NCBI RefSeq assembly: GCF_014673495.1
Contig: NZ_CP051006.1
Coordinates: 8,493,001 to 8,557,000 of the forward strand
Direction: 5' to 3'
Length of the DNA stretch: 64,000 nt
From: Streptomyces griseofuscus
Lineage (GTDB): Bacteria; Actinomycetota; Actinomycetes; Streptomycetales; Streptomycetaceae
A program made the position numbers and the translations under genes. This document shows, one piece after another, positions 1 through 9,757 of the stretch (within the stretch, counting starts at the first letter, position 1; each line of letters begins with the position of its first letter). Under the pieces are notes generated by a model, which saw only the letters and a program-made list of their open reading frames with translations, was not told the origin of the DNA and did not search any database.

Positions 1-3000
1 GTGAGCGGCGGCCGGATCGGTTTCGTCTTCTGCGGGAACGGCTCGCAGTGGGCGGGCATGGGGGCCGAACTCCTCGGCAGGGACCGTGCGTTCACCACCG
101 AGGTCGAGGCCCTCAGCGACGAACTCGAGCCACTGCTGGGTTGGACGGTGCGCGAGGAGCTGGCCCACCCCGATGCCTCCCGTTGGGACCGTACGGAAGT
201 CGCCCAGCCGATGCTGTTCGCCGTCCAGGCGGGCCTGGTCGCCGCCTTGGCCGCCCGGGGCGTCGAGCCGCACGCCGTCCTGGGACACAGCGTCGGGGAA
301 GTGGCCGCCGCGTACTGCGCCGGTGCCCTCACCCGGGCCCAAGCCTGCCGCGTCATCGCCGCCCGCAGCCGCGCGCAGGCCGCCACCGCAGGTTCCGGAG
401 GCATGGCCGCGGTGGGCCTGGGTGAACATGCGGCCAGGGAGCGGCTCGAACGGGCTCAGCTGAGCGACCGCGTGGATATCGCCGCGATCAACTCCGACCA
501 GGACGTCACCCTCGCGGGCTCGCAGGAGGACCTCGCGGCTCTCGGCGCCGTGCTGGACGCGGACGGCGTCTTCTTCCGGGACCTGCGCCTCGACTACGCG
601 TTCCACACGAGGGCCATGGACCCCGTGCGTGACCAGCTGGGCCGCGCACTGAAGTCCCTGGCCCCCGGGCCCCTCCGCATACCGATGATCTCCACGGTCA
701 CCGGCCGTGCCGAGCGGGGGGAGGGTTTGGACGCCGAGTACTGGTGGGCCAATGTCCGCCGCCCGGTCCGCTTCCACCAGGCCGCCACCGACCTGATGAC
801 CGGGGACGCCGCCTGCGACGTCCTGGTCGAGATCGGCCCGCATCCCGCTCTGACCGCCTATCTGCGACGTGCCACCGCCGACGCTCCCACCCCCGGCGTG
901 ATCGTGCCCACTCTCTCCCGGACGTTCGCCACCGTGGACGCGCTGCAACAGACCGTCCTGCGCGTGCTCGCCGCCGGCGCGGCGGTGGACTGGGACAGCT
1001 ATTTCCCTCGTCCCGGCGCGGTGGCCGACCTGCCGACGGTCGCGTGGCAGCGCGAACGACACTGGAACGGCGACCCGTCCTGGTGGCAGGAAGACACCCC
1101 CGGCGAGGACGCCGCCGCCCACCTCCTCCTCGGAGCCCGCCAAGCCGGGCCGGAGGCATCGTGGCTGAACCGCCTGGATGCGGACCGGCTGTCCTGGATA
1201 CAGGACCATCGGGTCGCGGGAGCTGTGGTCTGGCCCGCCGCGGGCTTCGTGGAAATGGCACTGGCCGCCGCACGGAGCCGACACGACGAAGCACTCGAAA
1301 TCACCGGACTGTCCATCGACCGAGCCCTGACCCTCGAGTGGAGCGCCGACGCGGCGAGCCCGACGGACGGCGACGACGTCCACCTGGCCACTCATCTTGC
1401 CCAGGACGGCCGGCTCACCATCCGAAGCCGCACAGGTGAACAGGACTGGACCGAGCACGCCCGCGCCGGCGTGCGGAGTCTGCTGCGTCCACAGCGCCCC
1501 CGTCTGGACATCGCCGCCCTGAAACGCCGTCTTCCGAACCAGCGGCTCGCCCTCGAACACTACGCGGCCGCCCAGGAGGCCGGTCTCGACTACGGGCCGG
1601 CGTTCCGGACCGTGACCCACCTGCACATCGGGCAGGACGAGACCGCGGGGCGCTACGAGTTCACCGCGCCCGTACCGCCCGAACCCGGAGTCATCGCCCA
1701 CCCGACGCTGGTGGACGGCGCCCTGCAGACCTGTCTGCCGCTGATGTTCACCGCCGACCGCCCCGCCCCGTTCCTGCCCGCCCACATCACCACGATCCGT
1801 AGCTGGCGAGCCCTGCCCTCCTCCGGGTTCACCCACGTCACCCGTGCCGCCGGCCCCGACGCCCTGTGGGACATCGTCGTGTGCGACGACGACGGTGACG
1901 TGTGCATGGAACTTCTCGGCTGCGCACTGCGGCGCCTGGAAACCGTGACCACCGACGAGCAGGACCGCCTGACGGAAGTACTGCGCGCGGCGCCCGTACC
2001 CGGCCAACCCCGGCCCGGACCAAGCCCGCTGCCCGCCCCGCAGTCACTGCCGGAACTGGTCAGCAGGCGGCACGACGCCCATCTGGACCGGCTGCACCAG
2101 ATCAGCGACGCGCTCAAGCCGCGTCTGCTGGAGGTCTGCGCCCACTTCACGGCCCAGGCCGTGCGCCGGCTGCTCCCGGCAGCGAAGCACTCCTCCTTCG
2201 GCCCGGCCGACCTCATCGGCGCGGGAGTCGAGGCCAAGCACGCCAAGCTCCTCGACGTCCTGCTGCCCCAGGCCGTCAGCCATGGCGCCCTCGACACCAC
2301 CGGGCCCGACACCTGGGCCATCCCGGCCGCGCCGCGTCCCGGGGAACTCTTCAGCCGACTGCTCGAGGACTTTCCCGGCCAGTCCGTCACCCTCCTCACC
2401 TACGGTGTGTGCGGGGACCGCCTCGCCGATGTCCTCACCGGTGACGCCGACCCGCTGGAACTCCTCTTCTCCGAGCCCGACAATCTGGTCCAACGGTTCT
2501 ACGGGGACAGCACCTTCTTCGCCCCGCACACCCATGCGCTCGTCGGCTGGATCCGCGACGTCGTCGAGGGCTGGCCCGCCGACCGGCCGCTGCGTGTCCT
2601 CGAGGTCGGTGCGGGCACCGGCGCAACCACCGCGGCCTTGCTTCCCCATCTGCCGCCGGAGCGTGTCCACTACACCTTCACCGACGTGTCACCCGCGTTC
2701 TTCCCCGCCGCGGCGGAGCGCTTCGGCCCCTGCGACTTCCTCACCTACCAGGTCCTGGACGCAGGCAGCGATCCCGTCGCCCAAGGCTTTGAACCAGGCG
2801 CCTACGACCTCGTCATCGCCGCGAACATCCTGCACGCCACCAGTGACATCTCCCGCGCCCTGCGCGGCATGGCCGCCCTGCTCGCCGACGACGGCCACCT
2901 GATCGCCCTGGAGACCCACAGCGTGGAACTCCTGGCTCCGGTGTTCGGTCTGCTGGACTCCTTCTGGCTCTCCACCGACCAGAACGTCCGCCCCGATGGT

Positions 3001-5949
3001 CCACTGGTGCCCTACGACCGCTGGCCCGGGCTCCTCGCCGACAGCGGCTTCGCCACGACGGGACAGTACGACGGCTCCGACGCCGACCGGCCCTACGTCT
3101 CCCTCATCGTCGCGGGGCGCGACGCCCGCGCCGTCCCCGGCAAGGCACCGGACCGTACGTCGTCCGGCGACGCGACGCGACGGTCCTGGCTGCTGAGCAC
3201 ACCGACCGCCGACGCTCCCACCGACTTGGCGCACCGGCTGACCCGAGCGCTGCGCGCCGCATGCCCTGACGGCCGCGTCCGGCACGTCGCGGAGACGAGC
3301 GGGGCGGACGACTGGGCCCGCGAGATGACCGGCGCGGCAGACGGACCCGGGGCGCCCCGGCCGGTGAGCGACGTGATCGTACTCGCCGAGCCGGCCAGCG
3401 AAACGGGACCACGGCGACACACCGAGGACGCCGTACGTCAGCTTGCCGTGCTGCGTGACCTCAGCCGTGCCTGGAGCCGGAGCGCCCGGGCAAGCGAGGG
3501 CGGCCTGCGTGTCTGGATCATCGACGCCGACAGCCTGCGGCCTCCCACCCCGCCGCCCTCACCCCATGGCGCCCCCCTGTGGGGCGCCGCGCGAAGCCTG
3601 GCGAACGAACACCCCTCACTGAGCGTCCGCTGCATCGCCCTGACCGACGCCGGCGACGACGGCACATTCGAGCGTCTCCTGCACGAACTGCATCACCTTC
3701 AGGGCAGCGCGGGCGCGACGGGCGGCTCACAGGAACCCGTCGACGACGAGGTGGTCCTCACCCCGCACGGGCGTTTCGCCTCGCGCGTCACCCCGCTGCC
3801 CGCCACCGCGGCCGGGCCCGGACCCCACTACGCACTGCACGTCGACGTCCCCGGACGGCACCCCGTCTTCAGCTGGCGCGCGACCACCGCGTTGCACCCG
3901 GCGGCAGGAGAGGTCCTCATCCGTACCGCGGCCGCGGCGCTGAACCACCAGGACCTGCTGACCGCGGCCGGCACCAGTTCCCTGCCCGCGGCCCGGCGCC
4001 ATGGATTCCTCGGCCTCGGCCTGGACTGCGCGGGCACCATCACGGCGGTCGGCGCCGGTGTCGACCATCTCGCACCGGGCGACCGCGTCGCGGCCATGGC
4101 CCACACCGCCATGGCCTCCCATGTCCTCGCTTCCAGCGATCACGTCATACCGTTGCCCGGCACCATGGAATTCATCGAGGCGGCCACCCTCCCCACCGCG
4201 TTCCACACCGCCCACCACGCCCTCCAGCAGTGCGCCGGCCTGAGCGAGGACGACACCGTCCTCGTGCACGCCGCCGCCGGTGGTGTCGGGCTGGCCGCCC
4301 TGCGCCTCGCGCAGCGTGCCGGTGCGCGCGTCATCGCGACGGCCGGTACTCCCGCCAAACGCAGCCTGCTGCGCCTGCTGGGCGTCGAGCATGTCCTGGA
4401 CTCGCGCACCCTGGACTTCGCCGAGCAGGTCGCGGACCTGACCGGCGGCCGCGGCGTGGACGTCGTCCTCAGCTCGCTGCCCGGCGAAGCCCGCCTGCGC
4501 AGCCTCCACTTGCTCGCCCCGCAGGGGCGCTTCGTCGAACTCGGCCGGCGTGCGGAGGAACGGAACGATCCACCGCTCGTCTCCCCGCCGGCCCGCAACG
4601 CCTCGTTCTTCGACGTGGACACCCTGGACCTGCACGCCCGGCGAACTCCCCTTGTCCGGCGTCACTTCACGGAGCTGGCCGAAGCCGTCACCACCGGCCG
4701 CCGGAGGCCGCTTCCCCACCACACCTTCCCCGCGCACCGCTTTGAGGACGCCTTCAGCCTGCTGAAGCAAGCCCGGCACATCGGGAAGGTCGTCATCAGT
4801 TTCGACAACCCGCCGCCGGTCGTCGACCCCGCTCCGGCGAGCGCACTCGACCCCGACGCCGCGTACGTCATCACCGGCGGACTCACGGGATTCGGTGCGG
4901 CCACGGCCCGCCACCTCGCCGAACACGGCGCCCGACACCTCCATCTGGTCGGACGCCGAGGATCCCGGACGCCCGGTGCCGCGCGACTGCTCGACGAGCT
5001 TCGCACCGCGGGAGTCGAGGTCACCGCGCACAGCGCCGACATCACCCGGCCCGGGGCCCTCGAACCCGTACGCACCGCCCTGCGGGAACGGCGCCTGGCC
5101 GGTGTCGTACACGCCGCCATGGTCCTCGCGGACGCTCCCCTGGCCGACTTCACCGACACCCAGCTGGAAAGTGTCCTCGCGCCCAAGATCACGGGATTCC
5201 ACGCGCTCCGGGCCCTCGCCGAAGGCCACGACCTCGACTTCTTCCTCGCCTACAGTTCGATAGCCGCCCTCGACGGCAACATCCGACAAGCCCCCTACGT
5301 CGCCGCCAACACCGCGATGGAGGCGCTGATCCGCGCCCGGCACCGAAGTGGCAGGCCCGCCCTCGCCGTTCAATGGGGTGTCATCGCAGACGCGGGATAC
5401 GTCCACCGCACCGGGCGCGTCGACGAGATGGCCTCCTACGGCATGGCCCCCGTCGCCGCCGCCGAAGCGCTCAGCGCACTCGACCGGCTTCTCGACACCC
5501 GTACGGGTCCTGTCGTCGCCCTCGGCCGGTTCGACTGGGACAGCATCAGCCGCGTTCTGCCCCGTCTCGGGGCGCCCAGGACCGGCGCACTGCTCCAACA
5601 GCGTGAGGTGAGCACCGACAGTGTCAGCACCTTGCGCGATCGAGTCGCCGCGATGAGCGACGGCGAGGCCATCGTCTTGATCGAGGACAAGGTCGCCGAG
5701 CTTGCCGCCGCCGTCCTGTACACCCCGGTGGAGCGCCTCGACCGCACCTGCCGTCTGGACCTGCTCGGCATCGACTCCCTGATGTTCCTCGAACTCTCCG
5801 CGGCACTGCGCCAACACCTCGGCTGCGACATCCCCACCCTGGAACTGATGGGCGCCGCCCACCTCCCCGACATCGCCAGGCGAGCCCTGCGGCGCCTGCG
5901 GCAGTCCGCCGGTGCGGTCGCCGTCCCAGAGCGGAGCGGAAACGCGTGA
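1..5949 (+). CDS. Reducing type I polyketide synthase, 3' part (AT-DH-MT-ER-KR-ACP)
   Basis: Partial: the frame is open at the left edge and begins just inside the acyltransferase, so a ketosynthase is expected upstream. Visible domains: AT with GHSVGE (Ser97) and a YAFH substrate motif; DH with HxxxGxxxxP (His403 to Pro412) and DGALQ (Asp572); C-methyltransferase with SAM motif VGAGTG (about 869-874); ER with the NADPH loop AAAGGVG (about 1424-1430); KR with TGGLTGFG (about 1625-1632) and catalytic Tyr in PYVAAN; ACP with GIDSL (Ser1926). The AT-DH-MT-ER-KR-ACP order is that of highly reducing iterative synthases, so the product is probably a methylated, reduced acyl chain. There is no terminal thioesterase domain; release may depend on the next gene or another enzyme. 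Confidence 0.9.
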   Translation: MSGGRIGFVFCGNGSQWAGMGAELLGRDRAFTTEVEALSDELEPLLGWTVREELAHPDASRWDRTEVAQPMLFAVQAGLVAALAARGVEPHAVLGHSVGEVAAAYCAGALTRAQACRVIAARSRAQAATAGSGGMAAVGLGEHAARERLERAQLSDRVDIAAINSDQDVTLAGSQEDLAALGAVLDADGVFFRDLRLDYAFHTRAMDPVRDQLGRALKSLAPGPLRIPMISTVTGRAERGEGLDAEYWWANVRRPVRFHQAATDLMTGDAACDVLVEIGPHPALTAYLRRATADAPTPGVIVPTLSRTFATVDALQQTVLRVLAAGAAVDWDSYFPRPGAVADLPTVAWQRERHWNGDPSWWQEDTPGEDAAAHLLLGARQAGPEASWLNRLDADRLSWIQDHRVAGAVVWPAAGFVEMALAAARSRHDEALEITGLSIDRALTLEWSADAASPTDGDDVHLATHLAQDGRLTIRSRTGEQDWTEHARAGVRSLLRPQRPRLDIAALKRRLPNQRLALEHYAAAQEAGLDYGPAFRTVTHLHIGQDETAGRYEFTAPVPPEPGVIAHPTLVDGALQTCLPLMFTADRPAPFLPAHITTIRSWRALPSSGFTHVTRAAGPDALWDIVVCDDDGDVCMELLGCALRRLETVTTDEQDRLTEVLRAAPVPGQPRPGPSPLPAPQSLPELVSRRHDAHLDRLHQISDALKPRLLEVCAHFTAQAVRRLLPAAKHSSFGPADLIGAGVEAKHAKLLDVLLPQAVSHGALDTTGPDTWAIPAAPRPGELFSRLLEDFPGQSVTLLTYGVCGDRLADVLTGDADPLELLFSEPDNLVQRFYGDSTFFAPHTHALVGWIRDVVEGWPADRPLRVLEVGAGTGATTAALLPHLPPERVHYTFTDVSPAFFPAAAERFGPCDFLTYQVLDAGSDPVAQGFEPGAYDLVIAANILHATSDISRALRGMAALLADDGHLIALETHSVELLAPVFGLLDSFWLSTDQNVRPDGPLVPYDRWPGLLADSGFATTGQYDGSDADRPYVSLIVAGRDARAVPGKAPDRTSSGDATRRSWLLSTPTADAPTDLAHRLTRALRAACPDGRVRHVAETSGADDWAREMTGAADGPGAPRPVSDVIVLAEPASETGPRRHTEDAVRQLAVLRDLSRAWSRSARASEGGLRVWIIDADSLRPPTPPPSPHGAPLWGAARSLANEHPSLSVRCIALTDAGDDGTFERLLHELHHLQGSAGATGGSQEPVDDEVVLTPHGRFASRVTPLPATAAGPGPHYALHVDVPGRHPVFSWRATTALHPAAGEVLIRTAAAALNHQDLLTAAGTSSLPAARRHGFLGLGLDCAGTITAVGAGVDHLAPGDRVAAMAHTAMASHVLASSDHVIPLPGTMEFIEAATLPTAFHTAHHALQQCAGLSEDDTVLVHAAAGGVGLAALRLAQRAGARVIATAGTPAKRSLLRLLGVEHVLDSRTLDFAEQVADLTGGRGVDVVLSSLPGEARLRSLHLLAPQGRFVELGRRAEERNDPPLVSPPARNASFFDVDTLDLHARRTPLVRRHFTELAEAVTTGRRRPLPHHTFPAHRFEDAFSLLKQARHIGKVVISFDNPPPVVDPAPASALDPDAAYVITGGLTGFGAATARHLAEHGARHLHLVGRRGSRTPGAARLLDELRTAGVEVTAHSADITRPGALEPVRTALRERRLAGVVHAAMVLADAPLADFTDTQLESVLAPKITGFHALRALAEGHDLDFFLAYSSIAALDGNIRQAPYVAANTAMEALIRARHRSGRPALAVQWGVIADAGYVHRTGRVDEMASYGMAPVAAAEALSALDRLLDTRTGPVVALGRFDWDSISRVLPRLGAPRTGALLQQREVSTDSVSTLRDRVAAMSDGEAIVLIEDKVAELAAAVLYTPVERLDRTCRLDLLGIDSLMFLELSAALRQHLGCDIPTLELMGAAHLPDIARRALRRLRQSAGAVAVPERSGNA

Positions 5950-6827
5950 ACACTTCTCATCAGACGGGCGGTTTCCGCCCCACAACCGGCTTCGACCAGC
6001 CGGATTTCGTCGCCCTGCGCCCGGACACCGGTGACGAACACGTCCTGCGTCTCTACTGCATGCCGCCCGCGGGGATGAGCGCCTCCTTCTTCCACGCCTT
6101 CACCTCCCACCTGCCGGATGCCGTCAGCGTGCACGGCCTGCAACTTCCCGGCCGCGGACGCGCCACGGGCGCACCGGTACACACCGACCCGCGCCACCTC
6201 GGACAACTCCTCGCGGACCGCATCCGCCACGACGACAGCGGCCACCCGTACGCCGTGTTCGGTCACAGCGTGGGAGCGCTCATCGCCTACGAGACCGTCA
6301 CATGCCTCGTCCGGCAGGGGCACCGTCCGCCCACCCTGCTCGCTCTGTCCGCCATGGCCGCCCCTCACCACCCCGACTTCGCCGCCAAGGCCCCGAGCGT
6401 CCTGCTCGGCGGGCGAAAGGGACTCGAAGAACTCTTCGGCCGGCTGCCCGACCACGCCGGTCACGGCCCCGACGCGCTGATCAGCGCGTGGATCCCGATG
6501 CTCGCCGATCTTCTGCTCGCCCTGCAATTCCGGCCCCACCAAGGACCACCGCTGGACACCCAATTCGCCCTCTACGGAGGCGAGGAAGACCCCGTCATCT
6601 CCCCGGAAGCCCTGGCCGGATGGAACGACATCAGCAGTCAGCCGGCCACCCCACGCTTTTTCCCCGGCGACCACACCTACCTCCTCGACAACGTCGAAGC
6701 CATCAGCTCCCGGCTCACCACCGACATCGTCACCTCCCTGCGAGGCTGGGCGTGCCCGGCCGACGACCCCGGCTCGCCTTCGGGCGAGTGCTCCCTGGGC
6801 AACCTTCGGGGCAGGACCCGGTCCTGA
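5946..6827 (+). CDS. Type II thioesterase
   Basis: An alpha/beta hydrolase of 293 residues starting at GTG within the stop codon of the synthase (GTGA overlap), so the two are translationally coupled. The nucleophile elbow is GHSVG (Ser108) and the late catalytic His lies in GDHTYLL. Length and motifs fit stand-alone (type II) thioesterases that remove stalled acyl groups from carrier domains. Because the synthase lacks its own thioesterase domain, a direct product-release role is possible. Its 3' end runs into a strong hairpin. Confidence 0.88.
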   Translation: MNTSHQTGGFRPTTGFDQPDFVALRPDTGDEHVLRLYCMPPAGMSASFFHAFTSHLPDAVSVHGLQLPGRGRATGAPVHTDPRHLGQLLADRIRHDDSGHPYAVFGHSVGALIAYETVTCLVRQGHRPPTLLALSAMAAPHHPDFAAKAPSVLLGGRKGLEELFGRLPDHAGHGPDALISAWIPMLADLLLALQFRPHQGPPLDTQFALYGGEEDPVISPEALAGWNDISSQPATPRFFPGDHTYLLDNVEAISSRLTTDIVTSLRGWACPADDPGSPSGECSLGNLRGRTRS

Positions 6828-6841
6828 TCCGAAGGTTGCCC
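6797..6841 (+). terminator. Long nested hairpin at the end of the PKS-thioesterase operon
   Basis: GGGCAACCTTCGG (6797-6809) pairs perfectly with CCGAAGGTTGCCC (6829-6841). The loop itself contains CAGGACC/GGTCCTG. The stem overlaps the thioesterase stop codon. There is no T-run, as is common for Streptomyces terminators. Confidence 0.65.
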
Positions 6842-7090
6842 GACGAGCGCATGGGTGTTAACCGACGGGACCCTGGAGCGCGGTCCGACGAGGAGCGGCA
6901 ACCAGGGCGGCCGCCGCCCCGTCGGCACGTCCGACGCCGTACGCACCGCGTCCGGGACGCTGTGTAGCGCGATCGGGTGATCCAGGCCGTCTTGCCCAGT
7001 CCACGCGCGAGGCGGCGGCGGATTACCGGTGCCTGGTCGCCGCATGCGGCCGGTCGGCGGCGGAAGCCGTCGCGACAAGGAGAAAGGCAC

Positions 7091-7354
7091 GTGAACATGA
7101 TGTCTCTGCGGTCTCGGGTGATGCGTGGAACGGCTCTGCTGGCCGCCGCGGGTGCGGTCGTGCTCGGCGGCGCGATGGCCGCCGCGGGCGACACCGGAAC
7201 GCAGGGGGCGGCGGTCGGCTCGCCGGGTGTCCTGTCGGGCAACGTGATCCAGGTCCCGGTCGACATCCCGGTCAACGTCTGCGGCGACACCGTCGACGTG
7301 ATCGGCTTGCTCAACCCCGCCTTCGGCAACGCCTGCGCCAACACGCGCAGGTGA
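7091..7354 (+). CDS. Short chaplin (hydrophobic surface protein)
   Basis: An 87-residue secreted protein: an N-terminal signal peptide with a hydrophobic core (LLAAAGAVVLGG) followed by one chaplin domain, recognisable from SPGVLSGNVIQVPVDIPVNV and a NACAN-type end, with two cysteines as in short chaplins. Short chaplins coat aerial hyphae as amyloid-like fibres and lower surface tension at the air interface. The start is GTG at 7091 because AAGGAG lies 8 bases upstream; ATG at 7097 is an alternative. No sortase motif or membrane anchor is present, so it belongs to the short rather than the long class. Monocistronic by spacing. Confidence 0.85.
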   Translation: MNMMSLRSRVMRGTALLAAAGAVVLGGAMAAAGDTGTQGAAVGSPGVLSGNVIQVPVDIPVNVCGDTVDVIGLLNPAFGNACANTRR

Positions 7355-7722
7355 CGCACCACCCGCTCCGCCGGCGGGACGGGCGATCTGGGTCACTCCG
7401 CCGCCTCTGACAGGCTGGTGCCGTGGCCCGGTATCCCCACCGTGCGCGCAGTGCCGGTCCTGCTGCTGCGCGCGCCGGCGGTGCGGCTCCGGCGAGTCGG
7501 GCCGCCGGGGACCTTCCCCTCGGGCTCAGCGGAGCGGCCGTCATCGGTGGGCCCGAACCCATCGGCTCCGACGGCTTGTCCGCGGCGGCGACTGCCGCGA
7601 CCCGGGACGCGGCGGCGCGCACGCCCGGCCGACCGCTGCCCAAAGGCAGGAACGAGGGGTGCGGACGGCCACCCGCCGACCGCGCGAGCGAACTCGCGAG
7701 CCGATACATCTAGGCTGCGGTC
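7355..7722. other. Intergenic stretch without a supported gene
   Basis: Between the chaplin and the carbonic anhydrase. Open frames here are Ala/Arg/Pro-rich with no recognisable family. The last 30 bases hold a possible -10 element (TAGGCT about 10 bases before the carbonic anhydrase ATG), which would give a very short leader. Confidence 0.4.
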
Positions 7723-8370
7723 ATGACTGAGACCCGCCTCCCGACTCCGACGCCGCGCGAAGCCTACGAACTGCTGCTGGCCGGTAACCAGCGCTTCGTC
7801 GCCGGCATCCCCGACCACCCCAACCAGGACGTCACCCGCCGTGCCGAGGTCGCGCCGTCCCAGCAGCCCTTCGCCGTGCTGTTCGGCTGTTCCGACTCCC
7901 GGCTGGCCGCAGAGATCATTTTCGATCGCGGCCTCGGCGACCTGTTCGTGGTCCGCACCGCGGGCCACGTCATGGGACCGGAGGTGCTGGGCAGCATCGA
8001 ATTCGGCGTGGACGTGCTGGGCTGCCCGCTGGTCGTGGTCCTTGGCCATGACTCGTGCGGGGCGGTCGGCGCGGCGTGCGCCGCACTCCAGAACGGCATG
8101 ACGCCGGCCGGGTACGTCCGGGACGTCGTCGAACGGGTGACCCCGAGCGTGCTCGCCGCGCACGCGGCCGGACAGGTCGAACCCGAGGAGATCCTCGCCA
8201 CGCACATAGGGCACACCGTCGACCTGCTGCTCGACCGCTCCCGGGTCCTCGCGGAGAAAGTCGCCGCCGGCCGGGCGGCCGTGGTGGGCCTGCGCTACGG
8301 GCTGGCGGACGGCCGTGCGCACCTGGTCACCTCGCGCGGCCTCGATACGCCGGTACCCGGCGCGGTCTGA
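7723..8370 (+). CDS. Beta-class carbonic anhydrase
   Basis: A 215-residue cytosolic zinc enzyme interconverting CO2 and bicarbonate. The zinc-site motifs are present: CSDSR (Cys56, Asp58, Arg60) and GHDSCG (His109, Cys112), together with the RTAGH segment. Length fits the bacterial beta class. It stands alone and faces the convergent Sua5-type gene; a perfect inverted repeat lies between them. It is not next to a SulP transporter, so it is probably a housekeeping enzyme for bicarbonate supply. Confidence 0.92.
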   Translation: MTETRLPTPTPREAYELLLAGNQRFVAGIPDHPNQDVTRRAEVAPSQQPFAVLFGCSDSRLAAEIIFDRGLGDLFVVRTAGHVMGPEVLGSIEFGVDVLGCPLVVVLGHDSCGAVGAACAALQNGMTPAGYVRDVVERVTPSVLAAHAAGQVEPEEILATHIGHTVDLLLDRSRVLAEKVAAGRAAVVGLRYGLADGRAHLVTSRGLDTPVPGAV

Positions 8371-8448
8371 CCGCCGCCGCCCGAGGCGGGAAGCGCACCC
8401 GACCCGCCCGAGGGCCGGTGGCGGGGCGCCCGCCGGACGTTCCACAGC

Positions 8449-8482
8449 GGGGCGCGCTCGCCGTCGGCCGCGAGCGCGCCCC
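8449..8482. terminator. Bidirectional terminator between convergent genes
   Basis: GGGGCGCGCTCGC (8449-8461) and GCGAGCGCGCCCC (8470-8482) form a perfect 13-bp stem with an 8-base loop, lying midway between the converging carbonic anhydrase and Sua5-type genes. Confidence 0.65.
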
Positions 8483-8592
8483 GCCGTGCGGACGCCGGAG
8501 GACACTCGCTGTCCCTCCTGCGTCCCGGCCCTGACCCGTCCGCCCCGCCCGCGGCGCGGAAACGGATCGTGCGGGCGCGGCACCGGCACCGG

Positions 8593-9570
8593 TCACACGA
8601 TGGGTCGAGGCCCCGCGGCGCGGCGCAGCCGGTTGGCGATCGCCAGTCCGAGCCCCTCCTCCACCGGCAAGGACGCGAAGATCAGGTCGCACCCCCGCTC
8701 GTCAAGCTCGCGCAGGAACCCGTACAGCCCGCGCGCGTAATCGACCGGCGAACGGGGGAGGGGGACCACGGCATGCACCTTCGTCACGCCATCGGCGAAG
8801 GAGGCGGGGAGGAAGACGCCCACCCGGTGGCCCAGCTCCTGCGCCAGCTCCGCTTCGGCGACCACCTTGTCCGGCTCGACGAGGACGACCCGTGCCCGCG
8901 GCGCGTAGTGCGACGGGTGCTGGCCGGGCACTCGCACGCGGCTCGACGAAGGGACTTCGAGCGGGCATCCCACCACCGCTTCGAGTTCCTCGCGCGTCAC
9001 GCCACCCGGCCGGAGGATGCTCGGCGTATCGCCCGTGACGTCGACGATGGTCGACTCGACGCCGACCGCGCAGGGGCCGCCTTCCAGCACGAAGTCGACC
9101 GCGCCGCCGAGCTCGGCACGGACATGGTCCGTCGTGGTGGGACTGACCGAGCCGAACCGGTTGGCGGACGGGGCCGTGACCCCGCCGCCGAAGGCGGTCA
9201 GCAGGGCCAGCGCGACGGGGTGGTCGGGTACGCGCACGGCCACCGTCTCGAGACCACCGGTCGCCTCCAGAGGCACCCGGCGGCCACGCCGCAGCACCAG
9301 GGTGAGCGGCCCCGGCCACAGATGCTCGGCCAGCAGACGCGCCGCCGCGGGCACGTCCTCGACCCAGTCGTCCAGCAGATCGGCGTGGCCGATGTGGACG
9401 ATCAGGGGGTGGGTGGACGGCCGCCCCTTGACCTGGAAGATGCGCGCGACGGCGGCGGGGTCCTCGGCGTTGGCGCCGAGGCCGTAGACGGTCTCGGTCG
9501 GGAGGGCGACCAGCCCCCCGGCGCGCAGCACGCCGACCGCCTGCTTGATGTCACTTGTACTTGCTGTCAC
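8593..9570 (-). CDS. L-threonylcarbamoyladenylate synthase, Sua5 type
   Basis: A 325-residue protein with an N-terminal YrdC/Sua5 domain (PTETVYGLGANA, then the KGRPSTHPL segment that binds ATP and threonine) and a C-terminal Sua5 extension (PGQHPSHYAPRARV linker onward). The enzyme makes threonylcarbamoyl-AMP from threonine, bicarbonate and ATP for the t6A37 modification of ANN-decoding tRNAs. The long form fits Sua5, not the short TsaC. It uses bicarbonate, and the neighbouring gene is a carbonic anhydrase, though the genes are convergent. The start is GTG at 9570. Confidence 0.9.
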   Translation of the reverse strand: MTASTSDIKQAVGVLRAGGLVALPTETVYGLGANAEDPAAVARIFQVKGRPSTHPLIVHIGHADLLDDWVEDVPAAARLLAEHLWPGPLTLVLRRGRRVPLEATGGLETVAVRVPDHPVALALLTAFGGGVTAPSANRFGSVSPTTTDHVRAELGGAVDFVLEGGPCAVGVESTIVDVTGDTPSILRPGGVTREELEAVVGCPLEVPSSSRVRVPGQHPSHYAPRARVVLVEPDKVVAEAELAQELGHRVGVFLPASFADGVTKVHAVVPLPRSPVDYARGLYGFLRELDERGCDLIFASLPVEEGLGLAIANRLRRAAGPRPIV

Positions 9571-9757
9571 CCGCGCAATCCTAGGAGCAGAAGGTCCGGC
9601 ACAGACGTGATCATGCTCGGACCAGCACGGCCAGGCTCCGATGCGGCCACCAAGGGGTGGGGCCCTCTGGTGCTGGAAAGTTTCGCGAGCATCCGTAATA
9701 GCATGAAAAGGAACATTCTGGTCATGTCAGGGTGGGGCCTGGACGGGAGGCCCGGTT

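Noticed and set aside
3727-5985. 752-codon open frame antisense to the polyketide synthase
   Set aside because: Composition is that of a GC-rich shadow frame; the plus-strand domains explain the DNA.
7423-7713. 96-codon frame before the carbonic anhydrase
   Set aside because: Ala/Arg/Pro-rich, no ribosome site and no family; probably chance.
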